Shown here piece after piece: positions 33,379-42,477 of a DNA stretch of 64,000 nt (positions within the stretch are counted from its first letter, which is position 1; the number at the start of each line of letters is the position of its first letter). Made by a program: the position numbers and the translations under genes. The notes beneath the pieces were generated by a model. The model saw nothing but the letters and a program-made list of their open reading frames with translations. It had not been told where the DNA came from and did not search any database. The stretch comes from an uncultured Clostridia bacterium. GTDB lineage: Bacteria > Bacillota > Clostridia > Lachnospirales > Lachnospiraceae. The stretch lies in NCBI GenBank assembly GCA_937896665.1, contig CALBNS010000087.1, positions 62,001 through 126,000 of the forward strand. Direction: 5' to 3'.

Positions 33379-35271
33379 TTATTTTGATTTAATTTCACGC
33401 CACAATTCATTATAGATGGCATCAAACTTATCTCCTAAGTATTTAAAAGTTTCACAGCGGTCCAGCTCACCGGCATCCGGAAATGCGATGGTACTGTTGC
33501 GGATGCTAGGATCTTCAATTAATTCGCGGCCTGCCGTATTCGGTGTCGAATAAGTAATATAGTCAAAGTTCATTTTTGCAATATCAGGGCGACACAGGAA
33601 GTTAATGAAAGCCTCCGCATTTTCCTTGTTTTGCGCATTCTTTGGAATCACCCATGAATCAATCCATACGTTAGAACCTTCTTTTGGAATAACATATTCC
33701 AAATTAGGATTTTCTTTCTGTGTGTAAATTGCTTCGCCGGAGTAAATAACGCCGAGTGCTGCTTCATTGTTAATCATTTTATCACGAACCTGATCCACTA
33801 CATAGGCCTGTACCAATGGTTTCTGTTGTGTCAATAATTCTTTCGCTGCCTGTAATTCATCCAAATCAGTCGAATTTAAAGAATACCCCAGATATTTTAA
33901 TGCGACTGCAAATGCATCGCGCACACTGTTCTGCATTAGGATACTGTCAGCATATTTTTTATCCCACAGCACAGACCAGCTGTCTACCGGTTCGCTCACC
34001 AGAGTTTTGTTGTAGAGAATGCCGACTGTACCCCAACAATATGGAACAGAGTATTTGTTCTCAGCATCAAATTGTTTTGACTGTTCCATATATTGTTCAC
34101 CGATATATTGGAGATTTGGAATGTGATTAAAATCAATTTCTGCAAGTAAATCATTTTCAATCATACGTTCAATCATGTAATCCGAAGGACATACCACGTC
34201 ATATGCAATTGCACCGGACTGTACCTTTGGATACATAATTTCGTTCGTTTCAAATTCTTCATATACAACACTGATTCCGGTCTCTTCCTCGAACATGTCA
34301 AGAACTTCTGGGTCTAAATATTCGCCCCAGTTATACACGATTACTTTATTACCGCCTAAAACATCATTCATGGAACTGTAGAAAAATCCACCTGCGATAA
34401 CGACTATAACCATCATAGCCGGTACAACACGACGTATAACAAATGTGGAAACTTTGCGTACTTTTCCTGGCTGTTTCTTTGCAGCGGTTTTCGTATCCTG
34501 CGGAGCAGTATTGATCAAAATCAATAAGAAAAGGACACTCACAAACAGAAGCGTGGAGAGTGCGTACATTTCTGGCTTAATGCCTTTACGGACTTCACTG
34601 TAAATTTTGGTAGAAAGTGTATCGACCCCTGGTCCCTTTGTAAAGTGTGTGATTACAAAATCATCAAGTGACATTGTAAATGCAAGTAAAAATCCTGAGA
34701 AAACACCTGGTAAAATGTCCGGAAATACCACTTTAAAGAACGCATAAATTGGGGAAGCACCAAGGTCTAGTGCAGCTTCATAAGTGCGTTTGTTTGTCTG
34801 TTTTAATTTTGGCATGACACTTAAAATAACATACGGAATATTAAAGGTAATGTGTGCAAGCAAAATTGTGGCAAATCCCATAGTGCCAATGCCGAAACGG
34901 CTTCTGAATGCAATAAACAAAAGCATCAGTGAGATACCTGTTACGATATCTGCATTTAACATTGGAATATTTGTAATTCCCATCATAACGGTACGCATTT
35001 TTTTATTCATACCCTGAATGCCAATCGCAGCAACTGTTCCAATTAATGTTGCAATCAATGCAGACAAGAAGGCAATAGCCAGCGTTGTGTAAAGTGCATT
35101 CATAATCTGCTCATTCTGGAACAGGCTGACATACCATTTCCCTGTAAAACCACCCCATTTTGCACGTGTCTTAGAATTATTAAAGGACAACACGACTAAT
35201 GTGATAATAGGTGCATATAGCAGGAAAAAGATAAATCCTAAATATATTTTTTGTAAAGATGATTTAATCAA
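33379..35271 (-). CDS. potC: Spermidine/putrescine ABC transporter, fused permease and substrate-binding protein (PotC-PotD)
   Basis: One 630-residue frame joins two usually separate proteins. Residues 1 to about 255 are the PotC inner-membrane permease with six hydrophobic segments and the EAA loop 'EAALDLGASPIYAFFKVVFP'. A linker and an extra TM segment (about 285-300) lead to a PotD-type polyamine-binding protein from about residue 308 ('VIVYNWGEYLDPEVLDMFEE'). The binding protein is therefore tethered outside the membrane instead of being a free lipoprotein. The start overlaps the potB stop by four bases. The fusion could be read as a frameshift artefact, but the linker and extra TM helix argue that it is real. 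Confidence 0.92.
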   Translation of the reverse strand: MIKSSLQKIYLGFIFFLLYAPIITLVVLSFNNSKTRAKWGGFTGKWYVSLFQNEQIMNALYTTLAIAFLSALIATLIGTVAAIGIQGMNKKMRTVMMGITNIPMLNADIVTGISLMLLFIAFRSRFGIGTMGFATILLAHITFNIPYVILSVMPKLKQTNKRTYEAALDLGASPIYAFFKVVFPDILPGVFSGFLLAFTMSLDDFVITHFTKGPGVDTLSTKIYSEVRKGIKPEMYALSTLLFVSVLFLLILINTAPQDTKTAAKKQPGKVRKVSTFVIRRVVPAMMVIVVIAGGFFYSSMNDVLGGNKVIVYNWGEYLDPEVLDMFEEETGISVVYEEFETNEIMYPKVQSGAIAYDVVCPSDYMIERMIENDLLAEIDFNHIPNLQYIGEQYMEQSKQFDAENKYSVPYCWGTVGILYNKTLVSEPVDSWSVLWDKKYADSILMQNSVRDAFAVALKYLGYSLNSTDLDELQAAKELLTQQKPLVQAYVVDQVRDKMINNEAALGVIYSGEAIYTQKENPNLEYVIPKEGSNVWIDSWVIPKNAQNKENAEAFINFLCRPDIAKMNFDYITYSTPNTAGRELIEDPSIRNSTIAFPDAGELDRCETFKYLGDKFDAIYNELWREIKSK

Positions 35272-36083
35272 AATGTTGTTCCCTCCCCGTCCTTATCGTA
35301 TTTTGCAATTAAAGCCATACTGATAATAATGAAAATCATAAGTATGAATGACAATGCGGAACCTACATGCCAGTTGCTGCCTTGCTGGAATTCCTGTTCG
35401 ATTACATTTCCTATCAGAAGAATCTTACTTCCACCTAACAAATCAGAAATAACGAATGTCGTAAGTGCAGGAACAAATACCATGGTAATACCACTGATAA
35501 TTCCGGGAACGGAGAGTGGTAGTATGATTTTTGTAAATACCTGAATCGCATTAGCCCCCAAATCCTTTGCTGCATTGATAACATCTTTGTCAATTTTTGC
35601 AAGTACGTTATAAAGAGGAAGTACCATAAATGGCAGGAAATTGTAAACCATACCAAGTACAATCGCGTACGGAGTGTTGATGATCTCTAATGACGGCAAA
35701 TGTAAAAATGATAAAACTGCATTGATTACGCCGTTCTTTTCTAAGAGTGTCTGCCATGCCATAGTACGAAGCAAGAAGTTCATCCACATAGGCAAAATGA
35801 AGATCAGTACAATAAAACTGCCCTGATTTACATTAGATTTTGTCAGAATCATGGCAAGCGGATATGCCAGAATCAGACAAATCACAGTACTAATCAGAGA
35901 AAGCAGCAGAGAGAGTCCTAAAGCTTTCAGATTCTCAGGGGTCGTAATTTTAGCAAGGTTAGTTAGTGTAAACTGATTGTCGGCATCTGTTAAACCATAG
36001 TAGACAATCATTAAAATTGGAATAATAATAAATGCGACTGCCCATATAAGATATGGACCCGCCAATAATTTTTTACTCTTCAA
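35268..36083 (-). CDS. potB: Spermidine/putrescine ABC transporter permease PotB
   Basis: 271 residues with six hydrophobic segments and the EAA-type loop 'AAKDLGANAIQVFTKIILPLS' that docks on the ATPase. It forms the membrane channel with PotC. The start lies 11 bases inside the potA 3' end and its stop overlaps the potCD start, so the three genes are translated together. Confidence 0.94.
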   Translation of the reverse strand: MKSKKLLAGPYLIWAVAFIIIPILMIVYYGLTDADNQFTLTNLAKITTPENLKALGLSLLLSLISTVICLILAYPLAMILTKSNVNQGSFIVLIFILPMWMNFLLRTMAWQTLLEKNGVINAVLSFLHLPSLEIINTPYAIVLGMVYNFLPFMVLPLYNVLAKIDKDVINAAKDLGANAIQVFTKIILPLSVPGIISGITMVFVPALTTFVISDLLGGSKILLIGNVIEQEFQQGSNWHVGSALSFILMIFIIISMALIAKYDKDGEGTTF

Positions 36084-37146
36084 TTGCCACAGCCTCCTCG
36101 TCTTCAGATTCTGGTTTTTTCATAATCTGAATGTCAAATGGATCCACTCTAATTCCAACCGGTGTGCCGACCGGAAACATATCTGTGCTGTGTACCAGCC
36201 ATTCAAAATTATTTGCCATAACTTCCATTTCATAGTGTACGCCTTTAAATATCAGATGGGTTACGACACCTTCAATGATACCCTCCTCCGGTTTCACAAG
36301 GTCGATATCTTCCGGGCGGATTACGGCATCTACCGGTTTGTTGCGCCCAAACCCGGTATCCACGCATGGAAAGTTAACGCCAAGTATTTTTACCAGCTTG
36401 TCCTCTACCATAGTGGCAGGCAGGATGTTGCTTTCCCCGATGAAGTCAGCAACAAATGCATTTTCCGGTTCGTTATAAATATCTTCCGGTGTGCCGATCT
36501 GCTGAATATAACCCTGATTCATAACAACGATGGTATCCGACATCGTCAACGCTTCTTCCTGGTCATGTGTTACATATACAAATGTAATTCCAAGCTCATT
36601 CTTTAAACGAATTAATTCATACTGCATGTCCTGACGAAGCTTTAAATCAAGAGCCCCCAGAGGCTCATCCAGAAGCAGTACCTTTGGCTCATTTACAATG
36701 GCACGCGCAATAGCAATACGCTGTTGCTGACCACCACTTAACGAGTCCGGTGTACGTTTTTCAAATCCGTCAAGGTTTACAAGTTTTAAAGCATATTTGA
36801 TTTTATCATTGATATAGGATTTTGATTTTCCTTTGATTTTCAAGCCAAATGCAATATTTTCAGCGACTGTCATATGTGAAAACAGTGCATACTTCTGGAA
36901 AACGGTGTTGAGCTGCCTTTTATTCGGTGCAAGATTGGTAATATCAGTACCGTCAAATATAATCTGTCCCATGTCCGGAGTTTCAAAGCCGCCCAAAATA
37001 CGGAGTAGAGTCGTCTTGCCACAGCCGCTTGGACCTAATAATGTTAAAAAACGGTTTTCATTGATGTATAGATTCAGATCATCTAGTACCAGATTATCTC
37101 CGAAAGATTTTGAAATGTGTGAAATATCAATTAATTTTCTTGCCAT
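36073..37146 (-). CDS. potA: Spermidine/putrescine ABC transporter ATP-binding protein PotA
   Basis: 357-residue ATPase of the polyamine importer. Walker A 'GPSGCGKTTLL' (about 38-48), the signature 'LSGGQQQR' (about 137-144) and Walker B 'VLLLDEPLGALD' are intact, and the C-terminal ~110 residues form the regulatory TOBE-type domain. A CAGGAGG site precedes the ATG. It follows an XRE-cupin regulator gene, and the whole set is a puuR/potABCD-like polyamine uptake operon. Confidence 0.95.
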   Translation of the reverse strand: MARKLIDISHISKSFGDNLVLDDLNLYINENRFLTLLGPSGCGKTTLLRILGGFETPDMGQIIFDGTDITNLAPNKRQLNTVFQKYALFSHMTVAENIAFGLKIKGKSKSYINDKIKYALKLVNLDGFEKRTPDSLSGGQQQRIAIARAIVNEPKVLLLDEPLGALDLKLRQDMQYELIRLKNELGITFVYVTHDQEEALTMSDTIVVMNQGYIQQIGTPEDIYNEPENAFVADFIGESNILPATMVEDKLVKILGVNFPCVDTGFGRNKPVDAVIRPEDIDLVKPEEGIIEGVVTHLIFKGVHYEMEVMANNFEWLVHSTDMFPVGTPVGIRVDPFDIQIMKKPESEDEEAVAIEE

Positions 37147-37178
37147 TTTAAGCCTCCTGTAAAATAAAACCTGTCAAA

Positions 37179-37718
37179 TTAAAAACTAGGCGGCGTGCTT
37201 ACCCAGATAAGCTTTGCCCCGGTTGTCTTATTTGCTGTAATATAATGTTCTGAATGTGGCGTAAAGTAAAAAGATTCGCCCTTTTTCGCTGTATATACTT
37301 TATTACCAACATGTATTTTAATGCTGCCCTGCAGGACATATCCAAATTCCTCCCCCTCATGGGGCACATCACGGTAAGTAGAACCGCCGGGTTCTAATGT
37401 GAGTCGGATGGGTTCCATCATGTTTTTCTGTGCATTTGGAATAATCCATTCAATTGTATTATGCAGTTCTGCATCTTTCTTTTCAAAAAAATCTTCTTCG
37501 GAAAATACAACCTGTTCATCTGATTCCTCCGCAAAAAAATCTTTTAAATTTGTGCCGAGGCATTGCAGAATATCTATTAAGGTTGCAATAGAAGGAGAGG
37601 TCAGATCCCGTTCCAGTTGCGATATAAAACCTTTGGACAATTCAGAACGGTCTGCTAATTCCTCCTGAGTCAGGTTTTTACCAATACGCAATTCTCTGAT
37701 TTTAGCTCCGATATTCAT
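37179..37718 (-). CDS. XRE family transcriptional regulator with cupin domain
   Basis: 179 residues from the ATG at 37718, which has AAAGGAG upstream; a longer in-frame extension reaching 37856 would cross the promoter. The N-terminal helix-turn-helix ('LTQEELADRSELSKGFISQL', about 16-35) is followed by a cupin domain (about 110-170, 'GEEFGYVLQGSIKIHVG'). In the PuuR group such proteins sense polyamines through the cupin, so it probably represses or tunes the potABCD operon downstream, although the ligand is inferred from gene position. Confidence 0.9.
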   Translation of the reverse strand: MNIGAKIRELRIGKNLTQEELADRSELSKGFISQLERDLTSPSIATLIDILQCLGTNLKDFFAEESDEQVVFSEEDFFEKKDAELHNTIEWIIPNAQKNMMEPIRLTLEPGGSTYRDVPHEGEEFGYVLQGSIKIHVGNKVYTAKKGESFYFTPHSEHYITANKTTGAKLIWVSTPPSF

Positions 37719-37799
37719 GATTACTCCTTTCTTGCCAGTTGAGCTGTGAAGATGAAAATAAACAAAAAGTTTAGTATTTCTTAACCACGCATACACAAT

Positions 37800-37827
37800 A
37801 TTATATACCATTTGACGAAAAGTGCAA
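37800..37827 (-). promoter_or_regulatory. Promoter of the XRE-cupin / potABCD operon
   Basis: On the minus strand: TTGCAC (37827-37822), a 16-base spacer and TATAAT (37805-37800). Confidence 0.7.
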
Positions 37828-37929
37828 TCCCCTATTTTTATTAATTTCGACAACAAATTTTGTACTGTACTTTTGAATTTGTTCGTATTATAATAACATA
37901 GTATTTTGAAAGAAAAAGGAGCGGCTTAA

Positions 37930-39672
37930 ATGGGCGACAATGAATTTACTGAAGATAATGTTTTCGCTATGAAAGAACAGGCGAAACAGTTGAAAGAAGA
38001 AGTTGAGATGGAAGACATAAGGGAAGCGGAATCTGCAGAAGCTACAGACAAAGAAGAAGTAATTGAAATGACAGAGTTGCCGGATGAATCTGATAAAGTG
38101 GAGCCAGCGAAATCGATGGAAACAATAGAATCAGAGGAATTATTGGCTTCCTTGGAATCAGGAGAATCAGATGGGCCAATGGAAATGTCAGAGACGGATG
38201 AACCGGTCGAAGAAGTAGTGGAAAGTACAGAATCGGATGAGATAGATGAGACAAAAGATATTTCCAAGAAAGCCGGAAAAGGCCTCAGTAAAAAAATACT
38301 GTGGGGAATCGGAGGTGCTGTAGGAATTTTACTTGTAATCTATCTGGGATTTTCCATTTATTTTATGAAGCATTTTTCGTATAATACCACGATTAACGGA
38401 ATCGACGTTTCCAAGATGACGGTTCAAGATGTGGAGGAACAGTTCCGGCAGCAGGTGACAAGCTATGAATTGGTTTTGCAAAAGCGTGAAGATAAGACAG
38501 AGAATATCAAAGGAACAGACCTCGGTCTGCGGTATGTGGAAAGTGATGTGATAGCGAATGCATTGGATGAACAAAGCCCGTTTCTATGGGTTGTGTCACT
38601 TTTTAGAGAAAAAAATATGGAAGTGACAATCGGAGTTAGCTATGATGAAGAGATGCTGTCCCAGATTATAAGTGCATTGGAGTGTACGAACGGTGAAAAT
38701 CAGATTCTGCCTGTATCTGCACAGCCGGTCTATGATGGGGAACAGTTTGAAATTCAGGAAGAAGTCTACGGCACGCAGATTGAGCCGGAAAAACTTCAGG
38801 AAGTAATAAGCACTTATGTGTCCCGTCTGGAACACGAGGTTGATTTAGATGCAGAAGCATGCTATGTAGAACCTAAATTTAAAAAAGATGATGAAGCAGT
38901 TCTTAATGCAAAAGAACGGATGAATCAATGTCTGAATGCAAGTATTACTTATGATATGCACCCGGATACAGAGGTTGTTGATAAAAATACTATTTCAGCA
39001 TGGGTCACAGCAGATGAGGATATGAATGTTGGCTTCTCAGATGATTCAGTAAAGCAGTATATTGCAGCCTTAGCTGAGAAATATAATACAGTCGGAAAAA
39101 CAAAATCATTTACAACGCCGACTGGGAAAACAACAACAGTGTCTGGCGGCGGTTATGGATGGAAAATTGATCAGGATGAAGAGTATGAGAAATTATTGGA
39201 AAACATAAAAAATGGTGATGTAATTACCAGAGAGCCAATATATTCACAGAAAGCAGTTTCTCATAGTGCAACTGAGTGGGGGAACACATACATAGAAGTG
39301 GACATTACAGAACAACATATGTGGTATATTGAAAAAGGCAGTGTTATATTTGAAACGGATGTTGTAACGGGAAGTCCGGGACGTGATACACCACAGGGGA
39401 TTTACACCATTCTTGAAAAACTGCGTAATAAAGTCTTACGTGGCAATATTATGCCGAATGGTAAACGGGAATATGAGACTCCGGTGGATTATTGGGCACG
39501 TGTGACATGGACCGGAATCGGTTTCCATGATGCTACATGGCAATCAGCATTTGGTGGACAACGCTATAAACAGGGGTATGGATCACATGGATGTATCAAT
39601 ATGTCGTTGGATGCTGTGAGTGAATTTTATGGATTGATCAGTGTAGGGTGTCCGGTCATCATACATTACTAA
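37930..39672 (+). CDS. L,D-transpeptidase (YkuD) with long acidic cytoplasmic N-terminus
   Basis: 580 residues. A highly acidic Glu/Ser/Asp-rich cytoplasmic region (about 1-115) is followed by one transmembrane segment (about 120-142). The extracellular part has two repeats of a peptidoglycan-binding-like fold (PG_binding_4 type; 'NTTINGIDVSKMTVQDVEEQF' starts the first) and a C-terminal YkuD domain with the catalytic 'SHGCINMS' motif (about 555). YkuD enzymes make 3-3 cross-links in peptidoglycan, and the motif Cys is the nucleophile. AAGGAG precedes the ATG. It may be co-transcribed with tgt 24 bases downstream. Confidence 0.9.
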   Translation: MGDNEFTEDNVFAMKEQAKQLKEEVEMEDIREAESAEATDKEEVIEMTELPDESDKVEPAKSMETIESEELLASLESGESDGPMEMSETDEPVEEVVESTESDEIDETKDISKKAGKGLSKKILWGIGGAVGILLVIYLGFSIYFMKHFSYNTTINGIDVSKMTVQDVEEQFRQQVTSYELVLQKREDKTENIKGTDLGLRYVESDVIANALDEQSPFLWVVSLFREKNMEVTIGVSYDEEMLSQIISALECTNGENQILPVSAQPVYDGEQFEIQEEVYGTQIEPEKLQEVISTYVSRLEHEVDLDAEACYVEPKFKKDDEAVLNAKERMNQCLNASITYDMHPDTEVVDKNTISAWVTADEDMNVGFSDDSVKQYIAALAEKYNTVGKTKSFTTPTGKTTTVSGGGYGWKIDQDEEYEKLLENIKNGDVITREPIYSQKAVSHSATEWGNTYIEVDITEQHMWYIEKGSVIFETDVVTGSPGRDTPQGIYTILEKLRNKVLRGNIMPNGKREYETPVDYWARVTWTGIGFHDATWQSAFGGQRYKQGYGSHGCINMSLDAVSEFYGLISVGCPVIIHY

Positions 39673-39696
39673 TATTAACATAAGAAAGGAAGTTTT

Positions 39697-40824
39697 ATGT
39701 ATAAATTATTAAAACGGGATGGATTAGCCAAGAGAGGCCAATTGCATACAGTACATGGGGTAATTCAGACTCCGGTATTTATGAATGTGGGCACTGCCGC
39801 TGCAATTAAAGGGGCGGTTTCTACGGAGGATTTACAGGGAATTAAGACACAGGTAGAATTATCAAACACGTATCATCTGCATGTAAGACCGGGAGATCAG
39901 GTCATCAAAAAACTGGGCGGTCTACATAAGTTCATGGTATGGGACAAACCGATTCTGACTGATTCGGGCGGATTTCAGGTGTTCTCACTTGCAGGACTGC
40001 GAAAGATTAAGGAAGAGGGCGTTTATTTTAACTCGCATATTGACGGACGAAAGATATTTATGGGGCCGGAGGAGAGTATGCAGATTCAGTCAAATCTGGC
40101 TTCCACGATAGCCATGGCATTTGATGAATGTCCATCCAGTGTGGCGAGTAAATCGTATATTGCAAATTCTGTGGCCCGTACTACAAGATGGCTTGCAAGA
40201 TGTAAAGAGGAAATGGCAAGGCTGAATTCTCTTCCGGATACGATTAATAAGCAGCAGCTTTTATTTGGAATCAATCAGGGTGGCATTTACGAAGATATTC
40301 GTGTCGCGCATGCGAAAGAAATCGCAAAGATGGATCTAGATGGATATGCAATCGGCGGACTTGCAGTCGGAGAAACACATGAGGATATGTACCGTATTTT
40401 GGATGCAGTTGTACCACATCTCCCGGTAGATAAGCCAACATATCTTATGGGAGTCGGAACGCCGGCTAATATTCTGGAAGCAGTAGAACGAGGAGTGGAC
40501 TTTTTTGACTGTGTATATCCGAGTAGAAACGGACGACACGGTCATGTGTACACGAATCAAGGAAAGATTAACCTGTTTAATGCCAAATATGAATTGGATG
40601 AACGGCCGATTGAAGAGGGTTGTCAATGTCCGGCATGCCGCACATACAGCCGAGCATATATCAGACATTTGTTAAAGGCGAAAGAAATGCTAGGCATGAG
40701 ATTGTGTGTACTGCATAATCTGTATTTCTATAACACGATGATGGAAGAAATCAGGGAAGCAATTGAAGCAGGCTGTTATAAAGAGTATAAAGAGAAAAAA
40801 CTTTCAGGAATGTCAGGAAAATAA
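39697..40824 (+). CDS. tgt: Queuine tRNA-ribosyltransferase
   Basis: Exchanges guanine-34 for the queuosine precursor preQ1 (bacteria) in GUN-anticodon tRNAs. The 375-residue protein has the catalytic and substrate region 'LTDSGGFQVFSL' (about 87-98), 'GGLAVGE' and the C-terminal zinc site 'CQCPAC...H' (about 308-335). Size is typical. It is followed 87 bases later by yajC, a common bacterial pairing (tgt-yajC). Confidence 0.95.
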   Translation: MYKLLKRDGLAKRGQLHTVHGVIQTPVFMNVGTAAAIKGAVSTEDLQGIKTQVELSNTYHLHVRPGDQVIKKLGGLHKFMVWDKPILTDSGGFQVFSLAGLRKIKEEGVYFNSHIDGRKIFMGPEESMQIQSNLASTIAMAFDECPSSVASKSYIANSVARTTRWLARCKEEMARLNSLPDTINKQQLLFGINQGGIYEDIRVAHAKEIAKMDLDGYAIGGLAVGETHEDMYRILDAVVPHLPVDKPTYLMGVGTPANILEAVERGVDFFDCVYPSRNGRHGHVYTNQGKINLFNAKYELDERPIEEGCQCPACRTYSRAYIRHLLKAKEMLGMRLCVLHNLYFYNTMMEEIREAIEAGCYKEYKEKKLSGMSGK

Positions 40825-40911
40825 TGTGGAATAATCCGAAAGGTACTTGATGTGTTGCAGGATATTGTGTATTATTATATTCATGTTCGAAAAAGTTAGG
40901 AGGAAAACGAA

Positions 40912-41187
40912 ATGGAATTTGTATCAATGATTTTGGTTTATGTTGTTCTGTTCGGAGCATTATATATGCTGATAATGCGTCCACAAAAAAAAGAACAGAA
41001 AAGAATTCAGTTAATGTTATCTGAATTAGCAGTGGGCGATACCGTATTGACAACAAGTGGTTTCTATGGTGTTGTAATTGATGTTACAGAGGAAGACGTA
41101 ATTGTAGAGTTTGGTAACAATAAGAACTGTCGTATTCCAATGCAGAAGGTGGCAATTGCTCAAGTAGAAAAACCAGATGCAGAATAA
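40912..41187 (+). CDS. yajC: Preprotein translocase subunit YajC
   Basis: 91 residues with one N-terminal membrane helix ending in 'MLIMRPQKKEQKR' (the signature RPQxK stretch) and a cytoplasmic beta domain ('VGDTVLTTSGFYGVV'). YajC joins SecDF at the Sec translocon. A GTTAGGAGG site precedes the start. The tgt-yajC pair matches many Gram-positive genomes, and a terminator follows it. Confidence 0.93.
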   Translation: MEFVSMILVYVVLFGALYMLIMRPQKKEQKRIQLMLSELAVGDTVLTTSGFYGVVIDVTEEDVIVEFGNNKNCRIPMQKVAIAQVEKPDAE

Positions 41188-41194
41188 GTAATCA

Positions 41195-41223
41195 GGAAGA
41201 AGGGTGACCTTCTTCTTTTTTTT
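41195..41223 (+). terminator. Terminator of the tgt-yajC unit
   Basis: GAAGAAGG (41196-41203), GTGA loop, CCTTCTTC (41208-41215), then eight T. Confidence 0.9.
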
Positions 41224-41295
41224 GAAAAATGTTACCTGATGGGCATTAAAAAAACAGAGTACACTCTAAAAAATGCACTTTTACCAATTAAAGGG

Positions 41296-41324
41296 TTGAA
41301 ACATGGCAGAAAATGCGATATCAT
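41296..41324 (+). promoter_or_regulatory. Promoter of the leuB-ilvD-ilvB-serC-serA run
   Basis: TTGAAA (41296-41301), a 17-base spacer and TATCAT (41319-41324). No T-box or leader peptide is evident between it and leuB. Confidence 0.55.
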
Positions 41325-41361
41325 ATCATCTATAGACTTTTGTAAAGAGAGGAAGATACAT

Positions 41362-42447
41362 ATGGAGCTCAAGGTAGGAGTTATCAAAGGTGACGGAATT
41401 GGACCAGAAATCGTGACAGAAGCGATGAAGGTTTTGAATAAAGTAGGAGAAGTGTATGGCCACAGCTATTCATACAGTGAATTGCTGATGGGCGGTGCGT
41501 CGATAGATGTACATGGTGTACCATTGACAGATGAGACAGTAGCAGAAGCAAAAACATGTGATGCAATTTTGATGGGCTCCATTGGTGGAGACGCGAAGGT
41601 TTCTCCGTGGTATAAGTTAGAACCTTCCAAGAGACCAGAGGCAGGACTTTTACGAATTCGTAAGGAATTGAATTTATTTGCGAATTTGAGACCGGCAGTT
41701 TTATATGATGAGTTAAAAGGTGCATGCCCACTGAAAGAGGAACTTACAGAGGGCGGCTTTGATATGATGATTATGCGTGAGCTTACAGGCGGGTTGTATT
41801 TCGGCAACAGAAAAACAGAGGAAGTTAACGGAGTCATGACTGCATGTGATGAATTGACATATAATGAAAATGAGATTCGGAGAATTGCAGTCAGAGCATT
41901 CGACATTGCAATGAAACGTAATAAAAATGTGATCAGCGTAGATAAAGCGAATGTGTTAGATTCTTCCAGACTTTGGAGAAAAGTAGTAGAAGAGGTAGCG
42001 CAGGACTATCCGGAAGTTACACTGACACATATGTTAGTTGACAACTGTGCAATGCAGTTGGTGAAGAATCCGAAACAGTTTGACGTGATTCTGACAGAGA
42101 ATATGTTCGGCGATATTTTATCGGACGAGGCGAGTATGGTAACAGGTTCTATAGGAATGCTGGCTTCAGCAAGTCTCAATGATACAAAATTTGGTTTGTA
42201 TGAGCCAAGTGGTGGCTCTGCACCGGATATCGCGGGTAAAGGAATTGCCAATCCGATCGCTACTATTTTATCAGCAGCGATGATGCTACGTTTTACATTT
42301 GATTTGGATCGGGAAGCAGATGCGATCGAAAATGCTGTCGGCCAAGTTTTAAAAGATGGATATAGAACGATAGATATTATGTCAGAAGGCAAGATGCAGG
42401 TTGGCACAGCTGAGATAGGTGACTTGATTTGTGAAAGAATAAAATAA
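41362..42447 (+). CDS. leuB: 3-isopropylmalate dehydrogenase
   Basis: Oxidative decarboxylation of 3-isopropylmalate to 2-ketoisocaproate in leucine synthesis, with NAD+. The 361-residue protein has 'GDGIGPEIV' near the N-terminus, 'LFANLRP' and 'ELTGGLYFG' (tyrosine and catalytic region) and 'PSGGSAPDIAGKGIANP'. The start is at 41362 (GAGAGGAAG upstream); a longer frame begins upstream but crosses the promoter. The adjacent leuA, leuC and leuD are not in the window. Confidence 0.95.
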   Translation: MELKVGVIKGDGIGPEIVTEAMKVLNKVGEVYGHSYSYSELLMGGASIDVHGVPLTDETVAEAKTCDAILMGSIGGDAKVSPWYKLEPSKRPEAGLLRIRKELNLFANLRPAVLYDELKGACPLKEELTEGGFDMMIMRELTGGLYFGNRKTEEVNGVMTACDELTYNENEIRRIAVRAFDIAMKRNKNVISVDKANVLDSSRLWRKVVEEVAQDYPEVTLTHMLVDNCAMQLVKNPKQFDVILTENMFGDILSDEASMVTGSIGMLASASLNDTKFGLYEPSGGSAPDIAGKGIANPIATILSAAMMLRFTFDLDREADAIENAVGQVLKDGYRTIDIMSEGKMQVGTAEIGDLICERIK

Positions 42448-42477
42448 GAGTTCTTGGATAACGAGGAGGAAATAGGA

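Noticed and set aside
37719..37856. Longer N-terminus for the XRE-cupin regulator
   Set aside because: It would run through the promoter at 37800-37827, whereas the ATG at 37718 has AAAGGAG and matches the family N-terminus.
41224..41361. Possible leucine T-box or leader peptide upstream of leuB
   Set aside because: No T-box core, no run of leucine codons and no terminator-antiterminator pair.
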